A stretch of 41,995 nt of DNA. Origin: Caryophanon sp036309765 (lineage in GTDB: Bacteria; Bacillota; Bacilli; Bacillales_A; Planococcaceae). Below the pieces are notes generated by a model, which saw nothing but the letters and a program-made list of their open reading frames with translations, was not told where the DNA came from and searched no databases. The position numbers were made by a program, and so were the translations under genes. Location: NCBI GenBank assembly GCA_036309765.1, contig JAXJTE010000007.1, positions 1-41,995 on the forward strand, in the 5' to 3' direction. Below are positions 1-7,822 of the stretch, one piece after another (positions within the stretch are counted from its first letter, which is position 1; each line of letters opens with the position of its first letter).

Positions 1-14
1 CATCACCCGCTCCA
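1..14 (+). tRNA. tRNA-Gly, 3' end only (cut by window edge)
   Basis: The first 14 bases read as a tRNA 3' end: acceptor strand CACCCGC (4-10), discriminator T and an encoded CCA (12-14). An acceptor GCGGGTG paired with CACCCGC plus T-CCA matches Bacillus tRNA-Gly(UCC) from memory, and three tRNAs follow directly. The anticodon lies outside the window, so the identity is inferred. Confidence 0.7.
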
Positions 15-20
15 TTTTAA

Positions 21-97
<77 letters not shown>

Positions 98-106
98 TAA
101 AATGAT

Positions 107-182
107 TCCGAAATAGCTCAGTTGGTAGAGCATCCGGCTGTTAACCGGCAGGTCGCAGGTTCGAGTCCTGCTTTCGGAGCCA
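107..182 (+). tRNA. tRNA-Asn (GTT anticodon)
   Basis: The acceptor stem pairs TCCGAAA (107-113) with TTTCGGA (172-178). The anticodon GTT is at 140-142 between CCGGC/GCCGG-type stem arms, the T-loop is GTTCGAGTC, and CCA is encoded at 180-182. Nine bases separate it from tRNA-Ile. Confidence 0.96.
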
Positions 183-187
183 TTAAA

Positions 188-259
188 GGCCCGTTGGTCA
201 AGTGGTTAAGACACCGCCCTTTCACGGCGGTAACACGGGTTCGAATCCCGTACGGGTCA
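188..259 (+). tRNA. tRNA-Glu (TTC anticodon)
   Basis: The acceptor stem pairs GGCCCGT (188-194) with ACGGGTC (252-258), including one G-T pair, and the discriminator is A259. The anticodon stem CCGCC/GGCGG flanks the loop with TTC at 221-223. CCA is not encoded here, unlike the two preceding tRNAs, so the 3' end must be added by the nucleotidyltransferase. Confidence 0.95.
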
Positions 260-264
260 TATTG

Positions 265-304
265 AAAAAGCATTTAGCATAGGCTAGATGCTTTTTCTTT
301 TTCT
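265..304 (+). terminator. Terminator of the tRNA cluster
   Basis: A nine-base inverted repeat, AAAAAGCAT (265-273) and ATGCTTTTT (288-296), leads into a T-rich run directly after tRNA-Glu. Confidence 0.8.
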
Positions 305-454
305 ATTTTTTAAATGGAAGATTGGAAGCTACAATTGATGAAATGAAAGATGGCATTTGAACAGGTGAAGATAGGGTGTTATAGATAGTTGGATAGTTGT
401 AATGTTACATTTTCCTGAATAATGGGAATAGCTAAAAATAAGTGCGTTAAGACA

Positions 455-484
455 TTCACGCTTTGTATTGAAAGATAGTATAAT
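455..484 (+). promoter_or_regulatory. Sigma-A type promoter for bdbC
   Basis: TTCACG (455-460) and TATAAT (479-484) are 18 bases apart. The -10 is perfect and lies about 38 bases upstream of the bdbC start. The rest of 305-521 shows no gene. Confidence 0.5.
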
Positions 485-521
485 GATAAGAAAATGTATT
501 TCATAAGGTGGCTTTGGAATA

Positions 522-962
522 ATGTCTAAAAAAATTGAGAACAGTATGCTCGTTATGTGGACGGTCGCATTTGTCGCAACGCTCGGCTCGCTTTATTTTT
601 CAGAAATTCGTGAATATGAACCGTGTAAGCTTTGCTGGGTGCAACGAATTTTCATGTATCCACTAGTGATTATAATGACAGTCGCGTACATTCAAAAAAA
701 TCCGCGCATCGTTGTGACGACGTTAGTATTTTCAATCATCGGTGGCTGTATTTCAGCGTATCATTATGCGATTCAAAAAATTGATTTGTTTCAAGATAAT
801 GCGATTGCGTGTGGTGCGGTGCCATGTACAGGAATGTATATTAACTGGTTTGGCTTCGTGACGATTCCGTTTTTAGCGTTAACGGCGTTCGTTATTTTAA
901 CGCTTGTTGGCTTTTATATTTTAAAGCAGTTAAAGCAAGAGGAATTAGAGGAAGAAGAATAA
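522..962 (+). CDS. bdbC: DsbB-family disulfide oxidoreductase (BdbC-like)
   Basis: This 146-aa membrane protein should re-oxidise a thiol-disulfide partner outside the membrane and pass electrons to quinone. The DsbB pattern is clear: a CxxC pair in PCKLCW (C35, C38) after the first membrane segment, and a second pair C97/C102 (ACGAVPC) in the loop before the last segment. There are four hydrophobic segments, at about residues 8-25, 42-58, 63-82 and 110-133, and the length fits BdbC (about 140 aa). The tail is strongly acidic (EELEEEE). In Bacillus, bdbC often sits with the thioredoxin-like partner bdbD, but no partner gene is adjacent. It is preceded by its own promoter and followed by a strong hairpin, so it is probably a single-gene unit. 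Confidence 0.93.
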   Translation: MSKKIENSMLVMWTVAFVATLGSLYFSEIREYEPCKLCWVQRIFMYPLVIIMTVAYIQKNPRIVVTTLVFSIIGGCISAYHYAIQKIDLFQDNAIACGAVPCTGMYINWFGFVTIPFLALTAFVILTLVGFYILKQLKQEELEEEE

Positions 963-970
963 AAACAACA

Positions 971-1014
971 GGCAGTGCAATCGTCGAGGGTGACGGTTCG
1001 CACTGCCTTTTTTA
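971..1014 (+). terminator. Terminator after bdbC
   Basis: GGCAGTGC (971-978) pairs with GCACTGCC (1000-1007), followed by six T in seven bases. It lies between convergent genes and touches the end of the minus-strand beta-helix gene. Confidence 0.85.
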
Positions 1015-3099
1015 TTGCTCGGTAAGGGTTGTATCAATCGTGATGATGTTTTCGCCATCGTGCCGATCAATCGTTGTGTGCTGAAGCTGTACTAATGGAC
1101 AATAGCGTGCGTGTAAGCCATCGCCGTAGCCAGAATGAATGGCGGTGTCGGTTAGGATGGTTTTGCAGTTGTCGAGTGAAAGCTGTGTTTGCTCATGCTC
1201 GGTAAGGTGAACGTTTTTTAAATGGACGTCGCCGTTTATAAACTGCAAGCCGGTTTTGCCGCCGCGAAACTGGCTATGCTTAATGAACGTGCTAGCGTCG
1301 TTGCTTTGCCATTGTGTGTCGTTTTTAACGAACTGTAAGCCTTCTGCGTAAAGTGTGCCGTGCTGCTGCTCAAACGCGCGTGTATGCCCAAATATGTTCG
1401 TGTACTGTAGCGTCGCCTCGCCGTCGAGCATATAAATACCGCTGTCGTCGTGATTGCGCAGCTCGCTATGTGAAACGGACACGTCGCTTTTTTTCATATA
1501 TAGCCCGTAGCTTTTGCCGTCTGCGAGCTGTAAATGTGTCAGCTGTGCGGTGCTGTTATGAATGGCGATGTGCGAGCTCGTGCCTTGCTCGATTGAAATG
1601 TTGCTGCCGATAATGGTTGAATGTGCATGAATATGAATCGTTTCGCTTTGAATATTCGTCGCAGAAATGTGATGCAAACCGACGATGCTTGCTTCGATAA
1701 CGATTGCAGGATGCTTGGCGATATGGTCGCGAATGTCGATGTGTTCTAGCTGGACGTTTGACTTTGAAATGTAAATGGCGTTCGTGCCTGCTTGCGTGAA
1801 CGTGCTGTTGCGTACGCTTGCTTGCGATTCTCCGTTAAAGGCGAGCTGACTATTGTAGCTGCGCCCGAAATGACACGTATCGACGACGCCCTCGGATTGG
1901 AACTCGTAAAAGACGGACGTTTCGTTACATTGTGTAAAGGCGCAATTGAATACATATACTTTTGATTGGCGACTATGCAACTGAATGTGTTGATGTTGTA
2001 TAAATTCGCAGTTGCGGAGCGTCAGTAATGAATGCTGCTCGCAATATACTGCGGACGATGCGCCGTGCTTAAACATGCATTCGTTTAAATCGACAATGCT
2101 ATCCTCGACGTACAGCTGTGGAAATTTCGGATTTTTCGAGGCGGTAAATAGCGTGCGCTCGACGATGACTTTTCCCTTTTCTTTGACGCTTAATGAGTTG
2201 CCATTCGTTTCTTTAAATACGCACTGGGCAAGGTGAAGATCGTTCGTGCCGATTGATTTTACCTGCAAGTTTTCATGTTGTTCACATGTGACGTATAGCA
2301 ATTTTCCTTTTGAATTTTTCTCAAATAACATGCCGCTTTTTGCTTTTTCGAGATGGCACGATTCGAATGCGGCTGTCGATTCGCGCACGTAAATTTGATA
2401 ATCGTTATGCCCCGTAAATTCGCAGTGCAGCAAGTGAATGTTTGACTGCTCGATGGCGGAAATCGCGTGGACGTTGCCATTTTGCCAGCGTGTGTTTTTG
2501 AAGCGCACGTTTGAATTGCTCATGACGACGCATTGTGTGCCTTCGTGATCATTGAAGCTGCATTCGTTCACCTCACCGACCGATTCACGCTCAAACTGCA
2601 CGCCTTTGAAGTTTTGCTCAAAATACGTAGCAAGTAGCAATATTTCGGAATGATTGACGAAGCAGCCGACGTGGAAGGGACCTTTGATAAACGTGCTTTC
2701 GATGCGTGCGTTGCCGTTTTTAATTTGAATGCCTTGGTCGCGCGCATTCGTCGTCGTTAGCTGGCAATGAAACAACGTCAGCTGACACGAGCCGGCAAAT
2801 AGCGTAATCGCATCGCGTGGCTCGGCAATATGAACGTATTTCAACGTCGTATGCCCGTAGCAATCGATGCGCGGAACGTTGGAGAACGTAATGTTTTCAA
2901 TCGTGACGTTTGCGGTATGTTCAACTTTAAAGCCACCTGTGCATGTCGTGCCGTTTCCTTTAATGGTGACGCTTTTTGAAATGCTGAAAAACTCATCGTA
3001 CTGTGTGTGCTGTAGTACGATTGTGTCCCCGTCTTGTGCTTGCTGCAGTGCCTCATGAATCGAATAAAGTGGTCCTTGCTCTGAAACGATGTGATGCAT
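1012..3099 (-). CDS. Right-handed parallel beta-helix repeat protein
   Basis: A 695-aa protein built almost wholly of short coils of the pectate-lyase/PbH1 type. From about residue 10 the chain starts with a capping segment (IHEALQQAQDGDTIVLQ) typical of proteins where a beta-helix begins at the N-terminus. Roughly 25 coils of about 22-25 residues follow, with recurring patterns such as 'VTIENITFSNV', 'SNVRFKNTRWQNG' and 'SDVSVSHSELRNHD', rich in Asn, His, Cys and Thr at turn positions. No signal peptide, lipobox, membrane segment, sortase motif or appended catalytic domain is visible, so it looks cytoplasmic. A strong AAGGAGG lies nine bases before the ATG. The start is 54 bases after the eamA stop on the same strand, so the two are probably co-transcribed. 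The fold call is firm, but ligand and function are unknown. Confidence 0.85.
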   Translation of the reverse strand: MHHIVSEQGPLYSIHEALQQAQDGDTIVLQHTQYDEFFSISKSVTIKGNGTTCTGGFKVEHTANVTIENITFSNVPRIDCYGHTTLKYVHIAEPRDAITLFAGSCQLTLFHCQLTTTNARDQGIQIKNGNARIESTFIKGPFHVGCFVNHSEILLLATYFEQNFKGVQFERESVGEVNECSFNDHEGTQCVVMSNSNVRFKNTRWQNGNVHAISAIEQSNIHLLHCEFTGHNDYQIYVRESTAAFESCHLEKAKSGMLFEKNSKGKLLYVTCEQHENLQVKSIGTNDLHLAQCVFKETNGNSLSVKEKGKVIVERTLFTASKNPKFPQLYVEDSIVDLNECMFKHGASSAVYCEQHSLLTLRNCEFIQHQHIQLHSRQSKVYVFNCAFTQCNETSVFYEFQSEGVVDTCHFGRSYNSQLAFNGESQASVRNSTFTQAGTNAIYISKSNVQLEHIDIRDHIAKHPAIVIEASIVGLHHISATNIQSETIHIHAHSTIIGSNISIEQGTSSHIAIHNSTAQLTHLQLADGKSYGLYMKKSDVSVSHSELRNHDDSGIYMLDGEATLQYTNIFGHTRAFEQQHGTLYAEGLQFVKNDTQWQSNDASTFIKHSQFRGGKTGLQFINGDVHLKNVHLTEHEQTQLSLDNCKTILTDTAIHSGYGDGLHARYCPLVQLQHTTIDRHDGENIITIDTTLTEQ

Positions 3100-3153
3100 A
3101 TCACTCGACCTCCTTATTACGATAAATGCCCGAAATGAAAACAGCTAAAACAC

Positions 3154-4041
3154 TTAATCGGCACGCTCGTAGCTTAATTCGGGTGCGACGCGGCGAGGGC
3201 GATTCACTAAATAAATGCCAGCAATGATAAATAATGAGCCTGCAATTAAGCTCCACGATAGCGGATCTTTAAATACGAGCGCCCCTGTAATGACGCCAAA
3301 AAACGGAGCCAAAAATAAAAAGCTGCTCGTTTTCCCTGCCTCGCCGTGTTCAAGCAAATAAAACCAAAGCGCAAATTGCACAATTGATGACAAAATACTG
3401 AGCCATAGCACGATGCCAATTGATTCAGCTGTCATGATGAAAAATGGTTTTTCCATTATGAAGCTAAGCAGTAATAAAATGATGCCACCGCTTAACATTT
3501 GATACGCCGTTAACACCCACGTATTAATTTTGGCGTTCCATTTCTTCATCAGTAGCGTGGAGAATGCCCAAAATACAGCACCGCTAAAGCCAATGAACAT
3601 GCCAATTTCAAACTTCAGCTCGCCGCCCATCGTGATGAATACGCCGATGAAGCCACAAATAACACCGACCCACTGATATGTATAATAGCGCTGCGTGAAA
3701 AACAGCGTGCCAAAAATGATGACGAGTAGTGGGTTCATAAACGTTAAGATGGATGATTCACTTGCTGTAATCGTGCGCAAGCTTAAAAAAATACAGCCCA
3801 TTACACCAGCTGTTTGCAAAGCACCGATACAAACGATTTGCAGCCATTCTTTCGCTGTTTTTGGGAGCGGTTGCTTAAAGTAGGCGACGATAATTGCCAT
3901 GAGACCACCTGCAATGATGAAGCGAAGTGCAGCAAGCAAAAGTGGTGATGCGTACACGAGCCCGAGCTTGACGACCGCAAACGACGAGCCCATTAAAAAT
4001 GTTGTGAAAATAATTAACCCATAAAAATGAAGCGCTTTCAT
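3154..4041 (-). CDS. EamA/DMT-family permease
   Basis: A 295-aa, ten-helix transporter of the drug/metabolite superfamily with two internally repeated EamA domains (about 5-138 and 150-282). Diagnostic stretches include 'GSSFAVVKLGL' near the N-terminus and 'APFFGVITGALVFKDPLSW' in the second repeat. The substrate cannot be read from sequence; relatives export amino acids, nucleosides or other metabolites. An in-frame GTG nine bases upstream (4050) overlaps the ribosome binding site GAGGTG, so ATG at 4041 is preferred. The leader holds a terminator-like hairpin (see 4072-4097). It is followed on the same strand by the beta-helix gene. Confidence 0.88.
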   Translation of the reverse strand: MKALHFYGLIIFTTFLMGSSFAVVKLGLVYASPLLLAALRFIIAGGLMAIIVAYFKQPLPKTAKEWLQIVCIGALQTAGVMGCIFLSLRTITASESSILTFMNPLLVIIFGTLFFTQRYYTYQWVGVICGFIGVFITMGGELKFEIGMFIGFSGAVFWAFSTLLMKKWNAKINTWVLTAYQMLSGGIILLLLSFIMEKPFFIMTAESIGIVLWLSILSSIVQFALWFYLLEHGEAGKTSSFLFLAPFFGVITGALVFKDPLSWSLIAGSLFIIAGIYLVNRPRRVAPELSYERAD

Positions 4042-4071
4042 AAATATCACCTCTTATAAAAGAATTGTATA

Positions 4072-4097
4072 TAAAAACGAGAGCGATGATGCCCTCG
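4072..4097 (-). terminator. Terminator-like hairpin in the eamA leader
   Basis: Read on the minus strand, CGAGGGC (4097-4091) pairs with GCTCTCG (4084-4078, one wobble) and a run of five T follows (4077-4073), about 30 bases before the eamA start. It could be an attenuator. No recognised aptamer is seen upstream. Confidence 0.4.
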
Positions 4098-4256
4098 GTT
4101 GGAAATACAAACATGATACGTGCTTTTTGCTTCTTCTAGGTGTGAGTGTAAGGGGTGCGCAAATCATTGTATAATAATAAACAACGAACGCGCATTTGTG
4201 CATAAAAACTATTGGGTAATATTATAACATGTTTTGTTATGATGGGAGGAAAAAAA

Positions 4257-4754
4257 TTGATTGTCAATAACTTGAATGCTTTCGTTCACGATACGACGCG
4301 CGTGCTCATCGTCGGCTCGATGCCGGGTGTGCAGTCGCTACAAAAGCAGCAATATTACGGAAATCCGCGCAATCATTTTTGGGGCATTGTCGCGCATCTC
4401 ACAAATGAATATGTGCCAGATGTGTACGAGGAGCGGCTCGATTTGCTTCAGCGTCACAGCATCGGCTTATGGGATGCGATTGCAAGCTGCGAGCGACAAG
4501 GGAGCTTGGACGCGGCAATTAAACAAGAAGTACCGAACGATTTTGTGGCACTGTTTCGCACATATCCACAAATTGAAGCGGTGTTTTTTAATGGTGGCAA
4601 AGCGTTTACGGTATTTAAGCGACATGTTGGGCTCGATGTGCTTGCAGGACGTCATTATGAACAACTGCCATCTACAAGTCCGATCCCAGGCAAAAACATT
4701 AAGTCATTTGATGAAAAAGTCGAGGTTTGGCAGGCGATTGAGCGATATATATGA
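4257..4754 (+). CDS. Hypoxanthine-type DNA glycosylase (UDG superfamily, family 6-like)
   Basis: With TTG at 4257 this is a 165-aa protein. GGGAGG (4244-4249) lies seven bases before that TTG, whereas more upstream in-frame starts lack such a site. The chain carries the superfamily's substrate loop 'VLIVGSMPG' (about 17-24), then 'QQYYGNPRNHFW' (about 31-42), 'GLWDAI', and 'VFFNGGKAF' in the middle. This combination is that of hypoxanthine-DNA glycosylases, which remove deaminated adenine (and in some cases uracil) as the first step of base excision repair. The C-terminal 'LPSTSPIPGKNI' matches the family's second active-site loop (a PSxSP-like motif). It is a single-gene unit with its own terminator. 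Exact base specificity is not provable here. Confidence 0.87.
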   Translation: MIVNNLNAFVHDTTRVLIVGSMPGVQSLQKQQYYGNPRNHFWGIVAHLTNEYVPDVYEERLDLLQRHSIGLWDAIASCERQGSLDAAIKQEVPNDFVALFRTYPQIEAVFFNGGKAFTVFKRHVGLDVLAGRHYEQLPSTSPIPGKNIKSFDEKVEVWQAIERYI

Positions 4755-4759
4755 ACGTT

Positions 4760-4791
4760 AGCTATCTGGTATGTATCAGATAGCTTTTTTT
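4760..4791 (+). terminator. Terminator after the DNA glycosylase
   Basis: AGCTATCTG (4760-4768) pairs perfectly with CAGATAGCT (4777-4785), followed by T7. The remaining stretch to 5089 holds no gene. It contains a small palindrome TGATA-CGA-TATCA (4866-4878) and an extended -10-like TGGTATATT (5009-5017) that may start opp transcription. Confidence 0.88.
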
Positions 4792-5089
4792 ATGCGTGCA
4801 TATCAAAAAAATAATATGAAAACGAAGGTGGAATCGATAACATATGCATCGTTACAGATGATTTTTGATACGATATCAATTTTTTATGTGCCTTTTGATG
4901 TGACGCTGTGATGTAATGCGAATGAATAAATCTAGTTCTATATGTATTTTATTTTCTGTTTCGTGTAAAAATATTATATGATTAACAATTCCATTCCGTA
5001 CCGTTATTTGGTATATTTTAAGAGAATGAATCGATGTCCACTCACAAAGGGGATGGGAATTGTTCATAACTTTATTAGGGGGTAGGCGC

Positions 5090-6754
5090 ATGAAAAAGAA
5101 TAATTTTCTTGTATTAATGATGCTGTTGTTACTTTCTGTTGTGCTTGTTGCATGTAATTTCGGCGGCGAGGAAGAAACGACAGATGATAGTGGCACGACA
5201 ACAGATACAGACACGACGACAGATGACAGCTCAGGCGGCGACAAAGAATTAAATTTAGTCGTAGCATCAGAGCCACCATCATTACATCCACAGCTAGCAA
5301 CAGATACAACATCTTCAACAATTATGAGCAGTACACATGAAGGCTTAATGACATTAGAAGATGGTAAACCTGTAGCGGGTGTAGCGGAGTCATATAAAAT
5401 GAGCGACGACCAATTGACGTATACGTTTAAACTACGTGATGCGAAATGGTCAAACGGCGAGCCAGTAACAGCAGAGGATTTTGCGTATGCTTGGGAGTTT
5501 GCATTAAATCCAGCGAATGCTTCTGAATATGCGACGATTTTATATTCAATCAAAGGTGCAGAAGCTTATAACTTAGGCACGACGACGTCATTTGAAGAAG
5601 TTGGCGTAAAAGTAATCGATCCAAAAACGTTAGAGGTAACGTTAGAGTCACCAACACCGTACTTCTTAGAATTAACGGCGTTTAAAACGTTATACCCAAT
5701 TCATAAAGCAACAGCAGAAGCGAACCCGAAATGGTACACAGAAGCGGATACGTACGTAGGAAACGGTGCGTTCGTGTTATCACAATGGCAGCACGCAGGT
5801 TCAATGACGCTTGAGAAAAATCCTGAATATTGGGATGCAGACAACGTGAAATTAGCGAAAGTAAACATTGAAATGGTTGAGTCTGAGACAACGCAAATGA
5901 CGAAGTTTGAATCAGGCGAAATTGATTTCTTAGGTACGAGCTACGGTAAAATTTCATTGGATGCGATTGAGCGTTTACAATCTGAAGGGTCATTAAACAT
6001 CGTTGACTATTCAGGTATTTACTGGTACAAGTTCAACACGACAGATGAGGTCATGAAAAATGCGAACATTCGTAAAGCGTTAACGTTAGCGATTGACCGT
6101 GAAGGCTTAATTAAAAACGTAACAAAAGGTGAGGAGCAGCCAGCATTTGGTATGGTACCAAACGGTGTTGAAGGCTTCGGTGATGATGCAGGTTTCTTCA
6201 AAGATGCGGATTACGAAGGAGCAAAAGCAGCACTTGATGCGGGCTTAAAAGAGCTTGGCTTATCTGACGCAAGCGAATTAAATTTAAAACTTTCGTTTAA
6301 TACGAGTGATGCACACGCAGTTATTGCACAGTATATTCAAGAAGGCTGGAGCAAAAATTTAGGAATTACGGTGACGCTTGAAAATGCAGAGTGGCAAGTA
6401 TATTTAGACAAGTTAAACAGCTTAGATTACCAAATCGGTCGCCTTGGCTGGATTGCGGATTACAACGATGCGTATTCATTCTTAGAAATGTATAACAGCG
6501 CAGACAACGGCAACAACGACACAGGCTGGTCAAACGAAGAATATACAAACTTATTAAAGCAATCGACAACTGAAACAGATCCAGCGGCACGTCTTGATTT
6601 ACTGAAAAAAGCAGAGGAAATCATCATTGCAGAGTTCCCAGTAGCGCCAATTTATTACTACACGAACCTTTATGTAGTAAAAGATTACGTGACAGGCATG
6701 GAGCCAGACAACTTAGGTAATATTAACTTGAAAAATGTTGATATTACGAAATAA
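5090..6754 (+). CDS. oppA: Oligopeptide ABC transporter substrate-binding lipoprotein
   Basis: A 554-aa extracytoplasmic binding protein of the SBP_bac_5 family. A lipoprotein signal is clear: MKKNNF, a hydrophobic core, then 'LVAC' with the lipidated Cys at residue 22, followed by a Thr/Asp/Ser-rich linker (about 27-50). The mature domain opens with 'LNLVVASEPPSLHPQLATD' and has 'WSNGEPVTAEDFAYAWEFAL', both hallmarks of OppA. ATG at 5090 is chosen because AGGGGG (5077-5082) lies just before it and it gives a normal signal peptide; the in-frame ATG at 5060 does not. It captures peptides and hands them to OppBC. It is the first gene of oppABCDF, and a hairpin after it probably lets it be made in excess. 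Confidence 0.95.
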   Translation: MKKNNFLVLMMLLLLSVVLVACNFGGEEETTDDSGTTTDTDTTTDDSSGGDKELNLVVASEPPSLHPQLATDTTSSTIMSSTHEGLMTLEDGKPVAGVAESYKMSDDQLTYTFKLRDAKWSNGEPVTAEDFAYAWEFALNPANASEYATILYSIKGAEAYNLGTTTSFEEVGVKVIDPKTLEVTLESPTPYFLELTAFKTLYPIHKATAEANPKWYTEADTYVGNGAFVLSQWQHAGSMTLEKNPEYWDADNVKLAKVNIEMVESETTQMTKFESGEIDFLGTSYGKISLDAIERLQSEGSLNIVDYSGIYWYKFNTTDEVMKNANIRKALTLAIDREGLIKNVTKGEEQPAFGMVPNGVEGFGDDAGFFKDADYEGAKAALDAGLKELGLSDASELNLKLSFNTSDAHAVIAQYIQEGWSKNLGITVTLENAEWQVYLDKLNSLDYQIGRLGWIADYNDAYSFLEMYNSADNGNNDTGWSNEEYTNLLKQSTTETDPAARLDLLKKAEEIIIAEFPVAPIYYYTNLYVVKDYVTGMEPDNLGNINLKNVDITK

Positions 6755-6765
6755 AAAGTGATACA

Positions 6766-6817
6766 GGCGGGGGCTGCTTTCAATTCGAGTAATCGAACGA
6801 GGCAGTGCCCGTTTTAT
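6766..6817 (+). terminator. Hairpin between oppA and oppB (partial terminator or mRNA stabiliser)
   Basis: GCGGGGGCTGC-like and GCAGTGCCCGT-like arms (about 6767-6777 and 6802-6812, with mismatches) enclose an inner TTCGA/TCGAA pair (6784-6788, 6793-6797), followed by TTTTATT. Such elements commonly lower permease expression relative to the binding protein. Confidence 0.55.
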
Positions 6818-6889
6818 TCTTTACTGCGCTAAATGAACGAAGTAATGAAAGCAACTGTTTATTCAACTTAACTTAAAGGAGGAAACCGT

Positions 6890-7822
6890 ATGTTACAGTA
6901 CATTGTAAAACGTCTCGTGTACATTTTACTTGCGCTCTTTTTAATTATTACAGCGACGTTTTTTTTAATGCGCTTAGCACCAGGTAGCCCGTTTGCGAGC
7001 GAGCGAGATTTCCCGCCGCAAATCGAGGAACAGCTAAACGCGAAATACGGGCTCGACAATCCGTGGTACATCCAATATAAAGATTACTTAATCGATTCGG
7101 TGACGTTTGATTTTGGCGAATCGATGAAATATAAAGGACGCTCGACAAACGACATCATCGCCGAGAGTTTCCCAATTTCACTGACGCTCGGTATGCAGGC
7201 GATGCTCATTGCAATCGGCTTCGGTATTTTGCTCGGCGTCATTTCTGCGCTCTATCATAACAAGGCGCCCGACTACGTATCGACCATCATCGCCGTACTT
7301 GGAATTTCGGTGCCGTCGTTCATTTTGGCAGGGCTGCTACAATATTATTTAGCGTACGAGTTTAAAATATTCCCAGTAAGCGGCTGGAAAGGCTACGTGT
7401 ATAGCATTTTACCGTCGCTTGCGATTGCATTTACACATATGGGCTTTATTTCGAAGCTGACGCGCTCAAGTATGCTAGAGCAAAACAACAGCGAGTATGT
7501 GAAAATGGCGCGTGCAAAAGGGCTTGGCAAATGGAAAGTCGTGTTTAAGCATTCGCTGCGTAATGCGCTGCTGCCAGTCGTAACGTATTTAGGACCGCTT
7601 GCAGCAGGTGTTATTACGGGGAGCTTCATTATCGAGCAAATTTTTGCGATTCCAGGGCTCGGTCGCCATTTCGTGACGTCGATTACGAACCGCGATTATA
7701 CGGTCATTATGGGGACAACCGTATTCTACTCAATCATTTTACTGTTTGCGGTGTTCATCGTTGATATTTTATACAGCATCATCGACCCGCGCATTAAGCT
7801 GAAAGGGGCGAAAAAATCATGA
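6890..7822 (+). CDS. oppB: Oligopeptide ABC transporter permease OppB
   Basis: A 310-aa inner-membrane permease with the DppB/OppB N-terminal signature 'MLQYIVKRLVYILLALFLIITATFFLMRLAPGSP', read here in two pieces: 'MLQYIVKRLVYILLALF' and 'RLAPGSPF'. Six membrane segments are evident. The EAA-type loop that contacts the ATPase is 'EYVKMARAKGLGKWKVVFKH' (about 203-222), followed by 'RNALLPVVT' and 'IEQIFAIPGLGRHF', all standard for the family. AAAGGAGG lies shortly before the ATG. The stop overlaps the oppC start by four bases, which indicates translational coupling. It forms the peptide channel together with OppC. Confidence 0.95.
   Translation: MLQYIVKRLVYILLALFLIITATFFLMRLAPGSPFASERDFPPQIEEQLNAKYGLDNPWYIQYKDYLIDSVTFDFGESMKYKGRSTNDIIAESFPISLTLGMQAMLIAIGFGILLGVISALYHNKAPDYVSTIIAVLGISVPSFILAGLLQYYLAYEFKIFPVSGWKGYVYSILPSLAIAFTHMGFISKLTRSSMLEQNNSEYVKMARAKGLGKWKVVFKHSLRNALLPVVTYLGPLAAGVITGSFIIEQIFAIPGLGRHFVTSITNRDYTVIMGTTVFYSIILLFAVFIVDILYSIIDPRIKLKGAKKS

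Noticed and set aside
310..360. Short plus-strand frame reading 'LNGRLEATIDEMKDGI' then stop, after the tRNA cluster
   Set aside because: It looks slightly protein-like but has no start codon with a ribosome site and lies right after a terminator; probably chance or an unprovable remnant.
1353..1613. Plus-strand 86-codon frame opposite the beta-helix gene, rich in Arg and Cys
   Set aside because: It is the antisense shadow of a well-formed gene, with unnatural composition and no ribosome site.
4276..4761. 161-codon frame overlapping the DNA glycosylase in another frame
   Set aside because: The glycosylase frame carries all family motifs; the other is Cys/Arg/Ser-rich and unlike any known protein.
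4876..5553. 225-codon minus-strand frame over the oppA start
   Set aside because: It is antisense to the oppA signal peptide and linker and is mostly low-complexity Ser/Val; no ribosome site supports it.
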